Shown piece after piece: positions 1 through 9,300 of a stretch of 64,000 nucleotides of DNA. The stretch is taken from positions 1 through 64,000 of the forward strand of contig JASGMJ010000017.1 of assembly GCA_030156535.1 (NCBI GenBank), given 5' to 3'. The DNA is from Candidatus Sumerlaeota bacterium. GTDB taxonomy: Bacteria > Sumerlaeota > Sumerlaeia > SLMS01 > JAHLLQ01. The notes under the pieces are model-generated. The model did not search any database, was not told the DNA's origin, and was given only the letters and a program-made list of their open reading frames with translations. How positions within the stretch are numbered: position 1 is the first letter of the stretch; every line of letters begins with the position of its first letter. The position numbers and the translations under genes are program-made.

Positions 1-87
1 ATTTCCCCACTGTTTTCACGAAAGGCCATGGCACAAAAGCTCCGAGCAGAATTGGTCGTCTACTTGGAAGCAAGAATCAGGGGATAG
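1..87 (+). CDS. C-terminal end of an unidentified upstream gene (partial)
   Basis: The frame beginning at base 1 has no stop until TAG at 85-87 and would encode the last 28 residues of a protein, ending YLEARIRG. The stretch is helical and basic, which could fit the end of a regulator, but it is too short to assign. It lies 12 bases before the alcohol dehydrogenase start on the same strand. It could also be chance open frame, because an internal ATG at 28 would give only a 19-residue peptide. Confidence 0.3.
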   Translation: MSPLFSRKAMAQKLRAELVVYLEARIRG

Positions 88-99
88 CGCAGAGGTTTC

Positions 100-1110
100 A
101 TGAAAGCAATCGGTTTCAAGAAGTCGCTGGCCATTGATGCAACTGACAGCTTGTTCGAGTTTGAAACCGAGCGGCCCGTTCCGGGCCCTCGGGACTTGCT
201 GGTGCGAATAGCTGCCGCATCGGTCAATCCGGCCGACGCGAAGATTCGCATACGCGCGGCACAAGCCGAACTCGAGACGCCGCTGATCATCGGTTTTGAT
301 GCGGTGGGCGTGGTCGAAGCGCTCGGGGACGACGTTGAAGGTTTTGCTGTTGGCGACCGGGTCTACTATGCTGGCGACGTTAAGCGCCCCGGTTCGAACG
401 CGGAATATCAGCTTGTGGATTACCGCATCGCAGCGGTTGCGCCCGCCTCCTTGAGCGACGCCGAGGCTGCGGTGCTGCCACTAACCGCTCTGACAGGCTG
501 GGAAGCCCTCTTCGATCGCCTGCGCATCAATCCTAAGAAGGATAAGGGCAGGACGCTCCTGATCATTGGAGGTGCTGGCGGCGTGGGTTCCATCACAACG
601 CAGCTCGCCAAGCAGCTGACCGATCTGACCGTCATCGCCACTGCCTCGCGGCCGGAAACCGAAGGGTGGTGCCGGGAAATGGGGGCCGATCATGTCGCCA
701 ATCATCGCGATCTGTTGGCCTCGGTGAGGGCGCTCGGCTTTGATACGGTGGATTACATTTTCAATACTGCCGACACGAAGGGGCACTGGGACGCGATGTG
801 CGAGTTGATCGCGCCACAAGGAATGATCTCGTCGATTGTGGAGTTTGAAGGTGGAGTCGATTTGGCCCGCTTGCAGATGAAATCGGCAGGCTTCGTGTGG
901 GAGTGGATGTTTACCCGGTCGGCGTTCTCAACGAATGACATGGCCCGTCAGCACGACATTCTTGTGGAGTTGGCCAGCCTTGTTGATGCAGGGCGCATTC
1001 GCACCACTCTGAAGGAAACGATATCGGGCCTCAGCGCGGAAAGCATCATTGAAGCGCACCGGCGTATTGAATCAGGAAAGACGATTGGCAAGATTGCCGT
1101 TCAGTATTGA
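100..1110 (+). CDS. Zinc-type alcohol dehydrogenase / quinone oxidoreductase family protein
   Basis: This 336-residue medium-chain dehydrogenase/reductase most likely reduces a quinone, enone or aldehyde with NAD(P)H in the cytoplasm. The N-terminal GroES-like fold contains SVNPADAKIR near residue 45 and GFDAVGVVE near 70. A Rossmann fold follows, with the nucleotide motif GGAGGVGS near 155-162. The catalytic-zinc cysteine of true alcohol dehydrogenases is not visible, so it belongs with the zinc-independent ZADH/quinone oxidoreductase branch. The ATG at 100 follows an AGAGG-like site and gives the full family length. Its GC content looks lower than that of the genes to its right, which may mean a different origin. 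The natural substrate cannot be read from sequence. Confidence 0.85.
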   Translation: MKAIGFKKSLAIDATDSLFEFETERPVPGPRDLLVRIAAASVNPADAKIRIRAAQAELETPLIIGFDAVGVVEALGDDVEGFAVGDRVYYAGDVKRPGSNAEYQLVDYRIAAVAPASLSDAEAAVLPLTALTGWEALFDRLRINPKKDKGRTLLIIGGAGGVGSITTQLAKQLTDLTVIATASRPETEGWCREMGADHVANHRDLLASVRALGFDTVDYIFNTADTKGHWDAMCELIAPQGMISSIVEFEGGVDLARLQMKSAGFVWEWMFTRSAFSTNDMARQHDILVELASLVDAGRIRTTLKETISGLSAESIIEAHRRIESGKTIGKIAVQY

Positions 1111-1186
1111 GAGCAGCCCCCTGGCAGCTTCACCGCACCTCGGTTGCACTCGGCGGTAGCGAGGGGGCACGGGAGTTGATTTCCGT

Positions 1187-1220
1187 GCGGGGAGGCACTC
1201 TGTGCAGTGCCACTCCCCGC
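1187..1220. repeat. Strong hairpin between dehydrogenase and sugar transporter
   Basis: GCGGGGAG followed by GCACT pairs with AGTGC and CTCCCCGC around a six-base loop, with a two-base bulge (CA) on the right arm. No T-run follows, so it is not a classical Rho-independent terminator. The surrounding 1111-1400 segment holds no convincing gene. Confidence 0.5.
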
Positions 1221-1400
1221 ATTCGCCGGGTTCCTGCTTCTTCTGACAATTCGGATGCCTCTTTCGGCGCCAGCAGGTGAGGATGTGCCTTTCAACTCTT
1301 GCGCGCGCATCTCTTTACTAAATCTGTTGAGTATTAGATTGCGGCGCCCTTTGCGTCGTGGACACTCTTGATGCTCACCTGTCTGCCAAGAGGTTTTGCC

Positions 1401-2687
1401 ATGCCGCGTTTGGCCACACTTTTCGCCACGTTGACTCTCGTAGCCGTCTGCCTGCTGGCAGGCTGCAGTGGCGGGGATTCCGCTGCCGGGACGGACACTC
1501 AGGGCAAGAAGGTCATCGCGTTCCGCACCATGCAGCTCCGCCCGACGTTCGATGACTACTTCCTTCCTCTCATCGCGGAATACGAAGCGTCCCACCCCGA
1601 TGTCGTGATCGACTGGCAGGACATGCCCTTCCAGAACTACAAGACGAAGCTGATGACTTCGTTCATGGCAGGCAAGGCCCCCGATGTGATCAACCTCTCT
1701 TCCGAGGATCTGCTTGTCTACGTGGATGAAGGGCGCCTGATCCCGCTCGATCCTCTGGTGAGCCAGGATGTTTTCGACGCCTATGTGCCGAGTCTGCTCG
1801 AAGAGAGTTGCAGGTTCGAGGGGCAGACCTACGGGCTCCCGTGGTATGCGTCCGCGTTCGTCACTTTTGCGAACAAGGCGATTCTGGAAGAAGCCGGGCT
1901 GCCTACCGACGCACCGCCTCTCTACTATGAAGACATTCCCGCGATCGCCGAGGCTGTCCGCGAGAAGACCGACGCCTTTGGAATTTTCCCGCTCTACACC
2001 GAGGAGGGAATCCTGCGCACGTATCTCTTGGAAGGAGGCCAGCCGCTGTTCGACGAACAGGGCCGGGCGGCTTTCAACACCGAGCGTGGCAGGCGCATCC
2101 TGACCTACTGGACCGATCTGTACCGCAACAATCTGGTGCCGAGCGAAGCACTGACCGCCACGCACCGCCGTATCGTTGAACTCTACAAGACCGGCAATCT
2201 CGCCGTCATGTCCACCGCTCCGCAGTTCCTCGGTCAGGTGAAGACCGGCGCGCCGGAAATCTACGCGAACACGATCGTCGGCCCCCGGATGCGCTGGCAC
2301 GATTCGGACACGCAGTTCGTCGCTCTTCACACGCTCTCCGTTTCCTCCCAAAGCAAGCACCCGAAGGAAGCCGCCGATTTCGCCGCTTTTGTCACCAACG
2401 GCCCCAACCAGTTGAAGTTCAGCAAGCTGGTCACAATTATCCCGAGCGTCACGGAGGCACTCAACGATCCGTACTTCAGCGCTCCCGGGGATACCGTGGA
2501 AGGGAAGGCGCGCCTGTACTCTGCGCAGCAGGTGCGCGAAGGGCACGTGTTCCGTCCGCCGCCGAACCTGAACAAGCTGAGCCGCCCGATGGAGGATGCG
2601 ATGGAGCAGGTGGCTCAGGGACAGAAAACGGCCGAAGAGGCTCTCGCCGAGGCCGAGGACGCATGGAATGAAATCCTCGGAAAGTAA
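1401..2687 (+). CDS. Sugar ABC transporter substrate-binding lipoprotein
   Basis: The 428-residue protein is the extracytoplasmic solute receptor of a carbohydrate ABC importer (bacterial extracellular solute-binding family 1). It begins MPRLATLF, has a hydrophobic stretch and a lipobox ending LLAGC, so it should be lipid-anchored. The mature part has the family pattern of FHP/SHPDV-type strands, MTSFMAGKAPDV near residue 85 and an aromatic binding cleft (GLPWYASA near 145). A TTG/ATG start 30 bases upstream is possible, but the ATG at 1401 has an AAGAGG site seven bases away and places the signal peptide at the true N-terminus. It overlaps the first permease by 20 bases, which suggests one transcript. 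The transported sugar is unknown. Confidence 0.9.
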   Translation: MPRLATLFATLTLVAVCLLAGCSGGDSAAGTDTQGKKVIAFRTMQLRPTFDDYFLPLIAEYEASHPDVVIDWQDMPFQNYKTKLMTSFMAGKAPDVINLSSEDLLVYVDEGRLIPLDPLVSQDVFDAYVPSLLEESCRFEGQTYGLPWYASAFVTFANKAILEEAGLPTDAPPLYYEDIPAIAEAVREKTDAFGIFPLYTEEGILRTYLLEGGQPLFDEQGRAAFNTERGRRILTYWTDLYRNNLVPSEALTATHRRIVELYKTGNLAVMSTAPQFLGQVKTGAPEIYANTIVGPRMRWHDSDTQFVALHTLSVSSQSKHPKEAADFAAFVTNGPNQLKFSKLVTIIPSVTEALNDPYFSAPGDTVEGKARLYSAQQVREGHVFRPPPNLNKLSRPMEDAMEQVAQGQKTAEEALAEAEDAWNEILGK

Positions 2688-3564
2688 GCGGCGCCGCACG
2701 CTGCTCGCGTACGCGTTTCTTCTGCCGACGCTGCTGGTGCTCGGGCTCTTTCACTTTTTCCCGATGCTCCAGGCGTTTGGCGTTTCGCTGATGACGTACA
2801 CGCCGGGCAGCCCCAGGAACGAGTTCGTCGGCCTGGCGAACTACACGCGCCTCGTGCACGATCCCGCTTTCTGGGCCGCGCTCAAGAATTCCGTTCTCTA
2901 TCTGCTCTGCGTGCCTGTTGTTATCGGGCTCTCGCTGGCGCTGGCGATTCTCGTCGAGCCCCAGATTCCCTTCATCAGCTTCTTCCGCGCGTGCTACTAC
3001 GTCCCCGTGGTCACGATGATGGTCGTCGTGGCCTATGCCTGGAGTCTGATTTTCAACACCGACTACGGCGCGATCAATCAGGGGCTGATCAAGTTCGGGC
3101 TGATCGAGCAGGGCATTCCGTGGATGACGAGTCCGAAGATGGCGCTGTGGTCGGTGATGAGCGTCACGGTGTGGAAGGGCCTCGGGTACTACATGGTGAT
3201 GTTCCTCGTGGCGCTCAAGGCGGTGCCGAAGGAGCTCGTCGAGGCGGCACGCATCGACGGGGCGCGCCGCTGGCAGGTCTTCCGCAACGTCACGCTCCCG
3301 GCGGTGTGGCCCATCATCACGCTGACGGCGGTCATCTCTGCCATCAGCGCCGTCAAGGTCTTCGAGGAAATCTACATGATGACGCGTGGCAAGGCCGACA
3401 CGTCCACGCTGGTCTTTGAAATTTACATCACGGGCATCGACATGGAGCAGGGCTCGGGGCTGGAGATGGGCTATGCCAGCGCGATGGGCGTCGTGCTCTT
3501 TGTTCTCGTGCTCGTCCTCAGCATCTTCTCCATCCGGTCGATGGACCGCATGTACACGAGCTAG
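2668..3564 (+). CDS. Sugar ABC transporter permease, MalF/UgpA type
   Basis: This 298-residue inner-membrane permease has about six membrane segments, beginning with AYAFLLPTLLVLGLFHFFP, the standard opening of CUT1-family permeases. The cytoplasmic EAA loop is visible near residues 193-212 (ELVEAARIDGARRWQVF), which contacts the ATPase. The start at ATG 2668 lies inside the end of the binding-protein gene; a longer frame from 2596 would add a basic, unconserved leader and was rejected. The next gene starts eight bases after its stop. No ATP-binding subunit is encoded nearby, so a shared MsmK/UgpC-like ATPase elsewhere is expected. Confidence 0.9.
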   Translation: MKSSESKRRRTLLAYAFLLPTLLVLGLFHFFPMLQAFGVSLMTYTPGSPRNEFVGLANYTRLVHDPAFWAALKNSVLYLLCVPVVIGLSLALAILVEPQIPFISFFRACYYVPVVTMMVVVAYAWSLIFNTDYGAINQGLIKFGLIEQGIPWMTSPKMALWSVMSVTVWKGLGYYMVMFLVALKAVPKELVEAARIDGARRWQVFRNVTLPAVWPIITLTAVISAISAVKVFEEIYMMTRGKADTSTLVFEIYITGIDMEQGSGLEMGYASAMGVVLFVLVLVLSIFSIRSMDRMYTS

Positions 3565-3572
3565 GAATCCGC

Positions 3573-4448
3573 ATGGCCGCCAGGACACCTGTTTCTTCTT
3601 CTGTCGAACGCCCGCCGCTGCTCACCCCGCGTCTGGAGGAGCGCCTGCTCCTTGCCCTGCGTTACGCGCTGCTGATTTCGCTGCTCGCCGTCTTCATCGG
3701 CCCGTTCCTCTGGATGGTCTCCATTTCGTTTCGCGGTGCCGAGAACGTCTATGATCTCAACCTGATTCCGAAGAATCCCACGCTCTCCAATTACGTTGAG
3801 GTCTTCCGGGCGTTTCCGCTCGGCCACGCTTTTCTCAACAGCATCCTCGTCACGACCATTACGGTCTCGCTCAACCTGCTGCTCTGCTCGCTGGCCGCCT
3901 ACCCGCTTGCCCGCTTCGAGTTCTTCGGCAAGCGCATCATCTTCCTGCTCATCCTGAGCACGCTGATGATTCCGTTTCAGCTCTACATGATTCCGCTGTT
4001 CGTGCTGACGTTGAAGCTCAGTCTCGCCGACACGCTGGCGGGCATCATCCTGCCGTGGAGCGTGGGTGCCTTCGGGATCTATCTGCTCAAGCAGCACTAC
4101 CAGACGATTCCCGATTCGCTGGAGGAAGCCGCACGGATTGATGGCGCGGGCGAGGTGGCAATCTGGTGGCGCATCATGATGCCGCTGACGAAGCCTGCCC
4201 TGGCGGCGCTGGCCGTCTTCATTTTTGTTCAGAACTGGAGCGACTTTCTCTGGCCGCTAATCATCATCAATTCGGAGGAACGGTACACGCTCCCCATCGC
4301 CGTCGCCAAGATGTCCGGGGCGTTCATCGACAAGACGCAGTACATGGCTGCGGGGTCGGTCCTCGCAGCGCTTCCGGTGATCGTGTTTTTCTTCCTGGCC
4401 CAGCGGCGCTTTATCGGCGGCCTGACTCTCGGCGCCGTGAAGGGATGA
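3573..4448 (+). CDS. Sugar ABC transporter permease, MalG/UgpE type
   Basis: The second permease of the importer, 291 residues, has six predicted membrane helices and a C-terminal EAA motif (EEAARIDGAGEVAIWWRI) near residues 190-207. The first helix region contains FIGPFLWMVSISFR, typical of the MalG/UgpE side. It follows the first permease by eight bases and ends 17 bases before the converging Rrf2 gene. With the preceding two genes it forms a complete CUT1 transporter apart from the ATPase. No catabolic enzyme is next to it, so the substrate stays open. Confidence 0.9.
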   Translation: MAARTPVSSSVERPPLLTPRLEERLLLALRYALLISLLAVFIGPFLWMVSISFRGAENVYDLNLIPKNPTLSNYVEVFRAFPLGHAFLNSILVTTITVSLNLLLCSLAAYPLARFEFFGKRIIFLLILSTLMIPFQLYMIPLFVLTLKLSLADTLAGIILPWSVGAFGIYLLKQHYQTIPDSLEEAARIDGAGEVAIWWRIMMPLTKPALAALAVFIFVQNWSDFLWPLIIINSEERYTLPIAVAKMSGAFIDKTQYMAAGSVLAALPVIVFFFLAQRRFIGGLTLGAVKG

Positions 4449-4465
4449 GGCGGCGTGAGGGCGAG

Positions 4466-4960
4466 TTACTCGCCCGGCTTCTCGTTCTCGCACGTGTCAA
4501 TGCAGTCGCAGTTTGCGGCATTCAGTTCGAACTTCATCCGGCATACCGCGCCGTTGTGCTCGGCATAGGCGCGGTCGGCCAGTTCCTGAATCGTCCAGCG
4601 GCTCAGCACGCCAACCGTGGCCTGATGCACTTCGTACATGGCTTCGTGAAACGCGCAGATCGGATCGGCGTGCCCGCGGATGCCCTCGCAATAGTTGCCG
4701 ATCAGCAATCCCTGGCAGGCTTCAACAACCTGGAGCAGGGTGATCTGATTCGGTTCGCGGCTGAGAACGACACCGCCATGTGCTCCGCGGTGTGACCTCA
4801 GAATGTCGGCTTTCACGAGCATCCGCGTGATTTTCGCCAGATAGGTTGGCGAGGCATCGATGCGTTCGGCAATCTCCCGGGGCGACATCGGCGACTCCGT
4901 TCCGTTGAGCGTCAGGAAAAGCAGAGCCTTGATGGCAGTGCCGGATGTTTGGGTCAGCAT
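4466..4960 (-). CDS. Rrf2 family transcriptional regulator with cysteine-rich tail
   Basis: The 164-residue protein has the Rrf2 winged helix at residues 1-80, including SPTYLAKITRMLVKADIL and the wing SHRGAHGGVVLS. Iron-sulfur members such as IscR and NsrR use three closely spaced cysteines. Here only Cys91 and Cys102 lie in that region (with Cys82 upstream), while four more occur in the tail at 140, 151, 153 and 157 (pattern CxCxxxC). This may bind a cluster or metal differently from known members. It converges on the sugar transporter, so it need not control it; its own upstream region is the 4961-5306 spacer. Confidence 0.85.
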   Translation of the reverse strand: MLTQTSGTAIKALLFLTLNGTESPMSPREIAERIDASPTYLAKITRMLVKADILRSHRGAHGGVVLSREPNQITLLQVVEACQGLLIGNYCEGIRGHADPICAFHEAMYEVHQATVGVLSRWTIQELADRAYAEHNGAVCRMKFELNAANCDCIDTCENEKPGE

Positions 4961-5306
4961 TCGTTTCCTCCCCCACGGCTGCGTCCGCGACCCCGCGGGT
5001 GATGGTCGGCGGTGCGATGGGATTCCAGCACGGAGACATGGCGCTCATCCGGAGCGATTGGAAACAGCCCCTGCCATACCTGTCCGGGAGGGCACGGCGA
5101 GAGCCTTGCCGCGCCTTTATGGATATTACATGTCTGGCTTATCTCTGTGATGTCAACCCCAATTCCTTTCCCATTAAGTGAGGGGGATTTCTCATGCTTG
5201 TCTTTGATCGTGGGAATGAGAAGACGGGAGACGGGGGGCTCGGCAACGTCTGGAGCTGCCCGGTCTCCCTTGACATCCGCCTCTCCGCACGTCCCATGCT
5301 CTTTCC
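4961..5306. other. Intergenic region upstream of the Rrf2 gene
   Basis: No gene is supported here. On the minus strand a TTGACA at about 5151-5156 precedes TGTAATAT-like A/T-rich sequence with a long spacer, so a promoter for the Rrf2 gene is possible but weak. This AT-rich block (about 5115-5205) contrasts with the flanks. I see no clear palindrome of the type bound by Rrf2 proteins. Confidence 0.3.
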
Positions 5307-5735
5307 ATGAGTGGCCCCGACAAATACCGCCCCCTGCGGCGGTTCACCTCTCAGAACACCCGGCTGGCCATTGTCATTGCCGTGCCTCTGGCGGCATCGT
5401 GCCTGTTGGGCGCGCCGCTTTCCTTTGTTTCTCCCGCCAGCGCGCCCTCTTCGTCTGCCGAGACGACGGCCACGGTGCCCGAGCGCCAGCGCCGGGCCGT
5501 TGAGCTTGCCGTCCAGCAACCCGCGCCGCACGACCCGCCCCACCGCATCGCTCCATGGAGCGGCGACAAGACCTCGGCCGATGATCAGGCCAACGCCTTG
5601 GCGGCCAGCGCCTCGCGCGTCCTGCACGCTGCTGCGCGCCCCGGTATTCCCCGTTCTTTCCGTCTTCCCCAGACTTGCACCCACCGCGCCACCGACCCCC
5701 GCGGGCCTCCCGCCGCCGGAAAAATGGGATGCTGA
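5307..5735 (+). CDS. Hypothetical exported protein overlapping the alkyltransferase
   Basis: A 142-residue frame begins MSGPDKYRPLRRFTSQ and has one hydrophobic segment (LAIVIAVPLAASCLLGAPL, about residues 20-38) ending at an ASA-type cleavage site, so it could be exported. The rest is Pro/Ala/Ser-rich without recognisable domain. It overlaps the next gene by seven bases, which is typical of coupled genes, and its third positions are GC-rich like its neighbours. No good ribosome-binding site precedes the ATG, and other frames are also open here, so it may not be real. Confidence 0.35.
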   Translation: MSGPDKYRPLRRFTSQNTRLAIVIAVPLAASCLLGAPLSFVSPASAPSSSAETTATVPERQRRAVELAVQQPAPHDPPHRIAPWSGDKTSADDQANALAASASRVLHAAARPGIPRSFRLPQTCTHRATDPRGPPAAGKMGC

Positions 5736-6244
5736 CCTGGAGCCGTTTCGCGACACCCTTTGGCGACGGCGCCGTGGTCTGCCGGAAGAACCGGCTCTGC
5801 CGCGTCCTGCTCCCCCCGCGGACCGGGTCCAAGGCCCCCGCCCGCATCGCGAAGGAATTTCCCGATGCAGCCGAGGCCACAGGCCGCTCGCGGGACGCAG
5901 CGCGTCAGACCGCCCGTGCCTTTGAAGCGCTTTTCAACGGCACGCCGCTTCCGGCGAACCTCGCCGACACCATTGAATGGCCCGCCACCACCCCCTTCCG
6001 GCTCGCTGTTCTCCAAGCCTGTGCCCGCGTCCCCAGCGGAAGCGTGCTCAGCTACGGAGAACTTGCCGCCGAAGCGGGCTACCCGGGCCGGGCTCGCGCC
6101 GCAGGCACCGTCATGGCCACCAACGAGCTTCCCCTCGTCGTCCCCTGCCACCGTATCGTCCGCTCCGGCGGGCACCTCGGAAACTACGGCGGCGGCACCG
6201 ACATGAAGGAATGGCTCCTGAAGGCCGAAGGCGCGTTGCGCTAG
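5729..6244 (+). CDS. Methylated-DNA--protein-cysteine S-methyltransferase
   Basis: This 171-residue suicide enzyme removes alkyl groups from O6-alkylguanine by transferring them to its own cysteine. The active site VPCHRIV places the acceptor at Cys140. The helix-turn-helix part contains RVPSGSVLSYGELA near 100-112, and the conserved Asn of NELP lies at 132. The C-terminal part follows the Ogt/MGMT pattern (GNYGGGTDMKEWLL). The start at ATG 5729 gives MLTWSRF; an upstream ATG at 5675 would lie inside the previous frame. Length matches stand-alone Ogt proteins without the Ada regulatory domain. Confidence 0.9.
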   Translation: MLTWSRFATPFGDGAVVCRKNRLCRVLLPPRTGSKAPARIAKEFPDAAEATGRSRDAARQTARAFEALFNGTPLPANLADTIEWPATTPFRLAVLQACARVPSGSVLSYGELAAEAGYPGRARAAGTVMATNELPLVVPCHRIVRSGGHLGNYGGGTDMKEWLLKAEGALR

Positions 6245-6313
6245 CCGTCCAGCCGGCATCCTCCCATCGCACACCGGAATGCACGCCAATTTGAGGCGGC
6301 AAACCGCTCCGTT

Positions 6314-6368
6314 CACGGGCGAGACGCCCGTGCTGAAAAAGAGACCCCTCACGGGCACGATGCCCGTG
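6314..6368. repeat. Two tandem CACGGGC-N5-GCCCGTG hairpins before secA
   Basis: Two nearly identical palindromes, 6314-6332 and 6350-6368, each have seven-base arms CACGGGC/GCCCGTG with five-base loops, separated by 17 bases. They lie 24 bases upstream of the preferred secA start. They may be REP-like elements, a transcriptional attenuator, or both. No U-tract follows either one. Confidence 0.6.
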
Positions 6369-6391
6369 CCATGAAAAAAGGAACAGGCCCC

Positions 6392-9300
6392 ATGCTCAAG
6401 AAACTCATGAAGATCGTGTTCGGCGACAAGCAGGCCCGCGACATGAAGTGGATCATGCCGATCGTTGATGAGATCAACGAGGTCGCCGCCGAGTACGAGA
6501 AGCTTTCCGACGACGAACTGAAGGGAAAGACCGCGGAGTTCCGCCGGATGATCGGCGCCGTCCCGCGCGTCACCCGCGTCGGCGAGACTGTCATCACGCA
6601 CGAGCTTGCCGAGATTTTCCTCCGCCGTCATCCCGACGTGAACCGCGCCCTGTTCATGGGGACGCGCCGCGATTTCCACCCCGCCGAACTCGTCTGCTTT
6701 GTCATCCTGAAGGAGGGCGTCACGCCGTCCGACGACCTCGCCACGCAAATCCGCGAGGGCATGGGACGCATGAGCCCGGACCATCGCCCCGCGCATGTGC
6801 TGTTCGTTGATCGCTATCCCATGCTCAAGGACCACAAGATCGACTACGATCTTATCATGCGCGTCATCGAGGCTGGCGATATCCCCTCCTGGGGAACGTA
6901 CAAGTGGGACGAACTCGCCAAGAAGGCGCAGCCGCGCAAGGACGAGGGAATCACACTCGACGACCTCATCCCCGAGGCTTTCGCCGCCGTCAAAGAGGCC
7001 TGCCGCCGCCACGTCGGCAAGACGTGGATGGCTGCGGGCGGCGAAATCAAATGGCAGATGGTCCCCTACGACGTGCAGCTTGCCGGCGCCATTGCCCTGC
7101 ACAAGGGCAACATCGCGGAGATGGCCACGGGCGAAGGCAAGACGCTCGTCGCCACGATGCCGCTGTACCTCAACGCTCTCAGCGGGCGAGGCGCGCACCT
7201 TGTCACCGTCAACGACTACCTGGCGCGACGCGACTCGGAATGGAACGCGCCGATCTTCGAGTTCCTCGGTCTCTCCGTCGGCTGCATCGACAAGACCCAG
7301 TCGCACACCCCCGAGCGCCGCGCCGTCTATAATTCCGACATCGTCTACGGCACGAACAATGAGTTCGGCTTCGATTATCTGCGCGACAACATGGCCCTGG
7401 ACCGCATGCAGCTCGTGCAGCGCGAACACGCCTACGCGATCATCGACGAGGTGGACTCCGTGCTGATCGACGAGGCCCGCACGCCGCTGATCATCGCCGG
7501 GCCGGTTGATCGCTCCAACCAGCAGTACGAGCAACTCCTGGCGCCCGTGCGCGAAATCGTCAGCAAGCAACAGATGCTCGTCAGCCGCCTGGCCAAGGAA
7601 GCGGCCGACCTGCTCGACGAGGATCCCGATTCCTGGGAGGCGGGCGTCCGCCTCCTCCAGTGCTACAAGGGCATGCCCAAGCACAATCGCTACATGAAGC
7701 TGCGCGAGGATCCGGCCAACCAGAAGCTCCAGGACCGCGTTGAGCGCGAGCTGATGCTCGAGAAGCGAATCCGCGAACTCGAAGAGGAACTCTATTTCAC
7801 TGTCGACGAACGCAATCGCCAGCTCGACCTGACGGAGAAGGGGCGCCTGACGCTCTCGCCCGACGACCCCGAGTACTTCGTCCTTCCCGATCTGGTCGAT
7901 CAACTCGCACTCATCGACCAGAACCCCGACCTCTCTCCGGAAGAGAAGGAGAAGGAGAAAATCGCCGTCCGCGAGAACTACGAGACCAAGGCCCAGACCC
8001 TGCACTCCATCAGCCAGCTTCTTCACGCCTTCACCCTCAAGCGGCGCGACGTGGAGTACGTCGTGGAGGACGGCAAGGTGGTTATCGTTGACGAAAACAC
8101 GGGGCGCAAGATGCCCGGACGCCGTTGGAGCGACGGCCTGCACGGCGCCGTCGAGGCCAAGGAAAACGTCAAGATCGAGAAGGAGACGCAGACACTCGCC
8201 ACCATCACGATCCAGAACTACTTCCGCCAGTACTCCAAACTCGCCGGCATGACCGGCACCGCCGAAACGGAAGCCTCGGAGTTCAACCATACCTACAAGA
8301 TGGATGTCATCGTCGTCCCCACCAACGTCCCCGTCGTGCGCAAGGACTTCGACGACGTCGTCTATCGCACCAAGCGCGAGAAGTACGCCGCCGTCCTGGA
8401 GGAAATCGAACGCCTCCACGCCATGGGGCTCCCCATTCTCGTGGGCACGACAACCGTTGCCACCTCGGAGACGATTTCGCGCATGCTGCGCACCAAGCGC
8501 CTCAAGCACGAGGTGCTCAACGCCAAGAACCACGCCAAGGAAGCCGAAATCGTCGCCGCCGCAGGCCAACCCGGGGCCATCACCATCGCGACCAACATGG
8601 CCGGGCGCGGTACCGACATCAAGCTCGGCGAGGGCGTCAGGGAAACCCGCAAGGATCCCTCGACCAATGAGGACTGGATGGGCGGTCTCCAGATCATTGG
8701 CACCGAACGCCACGAGTCCCGCCGCATCGACCGCCAGTTGCGCGGCCGCGCCGGACGTCAGGGCGATCCGGGCACCAGCCGCTTCTTTGTCTCCCTCGAA
8801 GACGACCTCATGCTCTGGTTCGGCAGCGAACGCATGTCCACCTGGCTCCAACGCCTCGGCCTTGAAGAGGGCGAGCCCATCGTCCACAGCCTTGTTACCC
8901 GCGCCATCGGCAACGCCCAGAAGAAGGTCGAAGGCATCAACCAGGAACGCCGCAAGCGCACCCTGGAATATGACGATGTCATGAACAAGCAGCGCGAGAC
9001 GATCTACAAGCTGCGCCGCGAAATCCTCGTCGAGGAAGACCTCTACGACGTGATGCTCGATGTCTTCGCTGACGCCCTCACCGGCGTCTTCGAGAACGAG
9101 TTCGGCAATCCCAGGGACACCAACTCCTGGGATCTCGACGGTTTTGTCGACTGGCTCGCCCGCACGATCATCACAGGCGATTTCTCTGCCATGCGCGGCA
9201 AACGCTTCGCAGACTTCGACTCCCTCGTCGAGGAGGCGATGACCCACGTTGTCCAGGCCACGAAGGCCAAGCGCGATACCCTCGGCGACGAGATGTTCAC

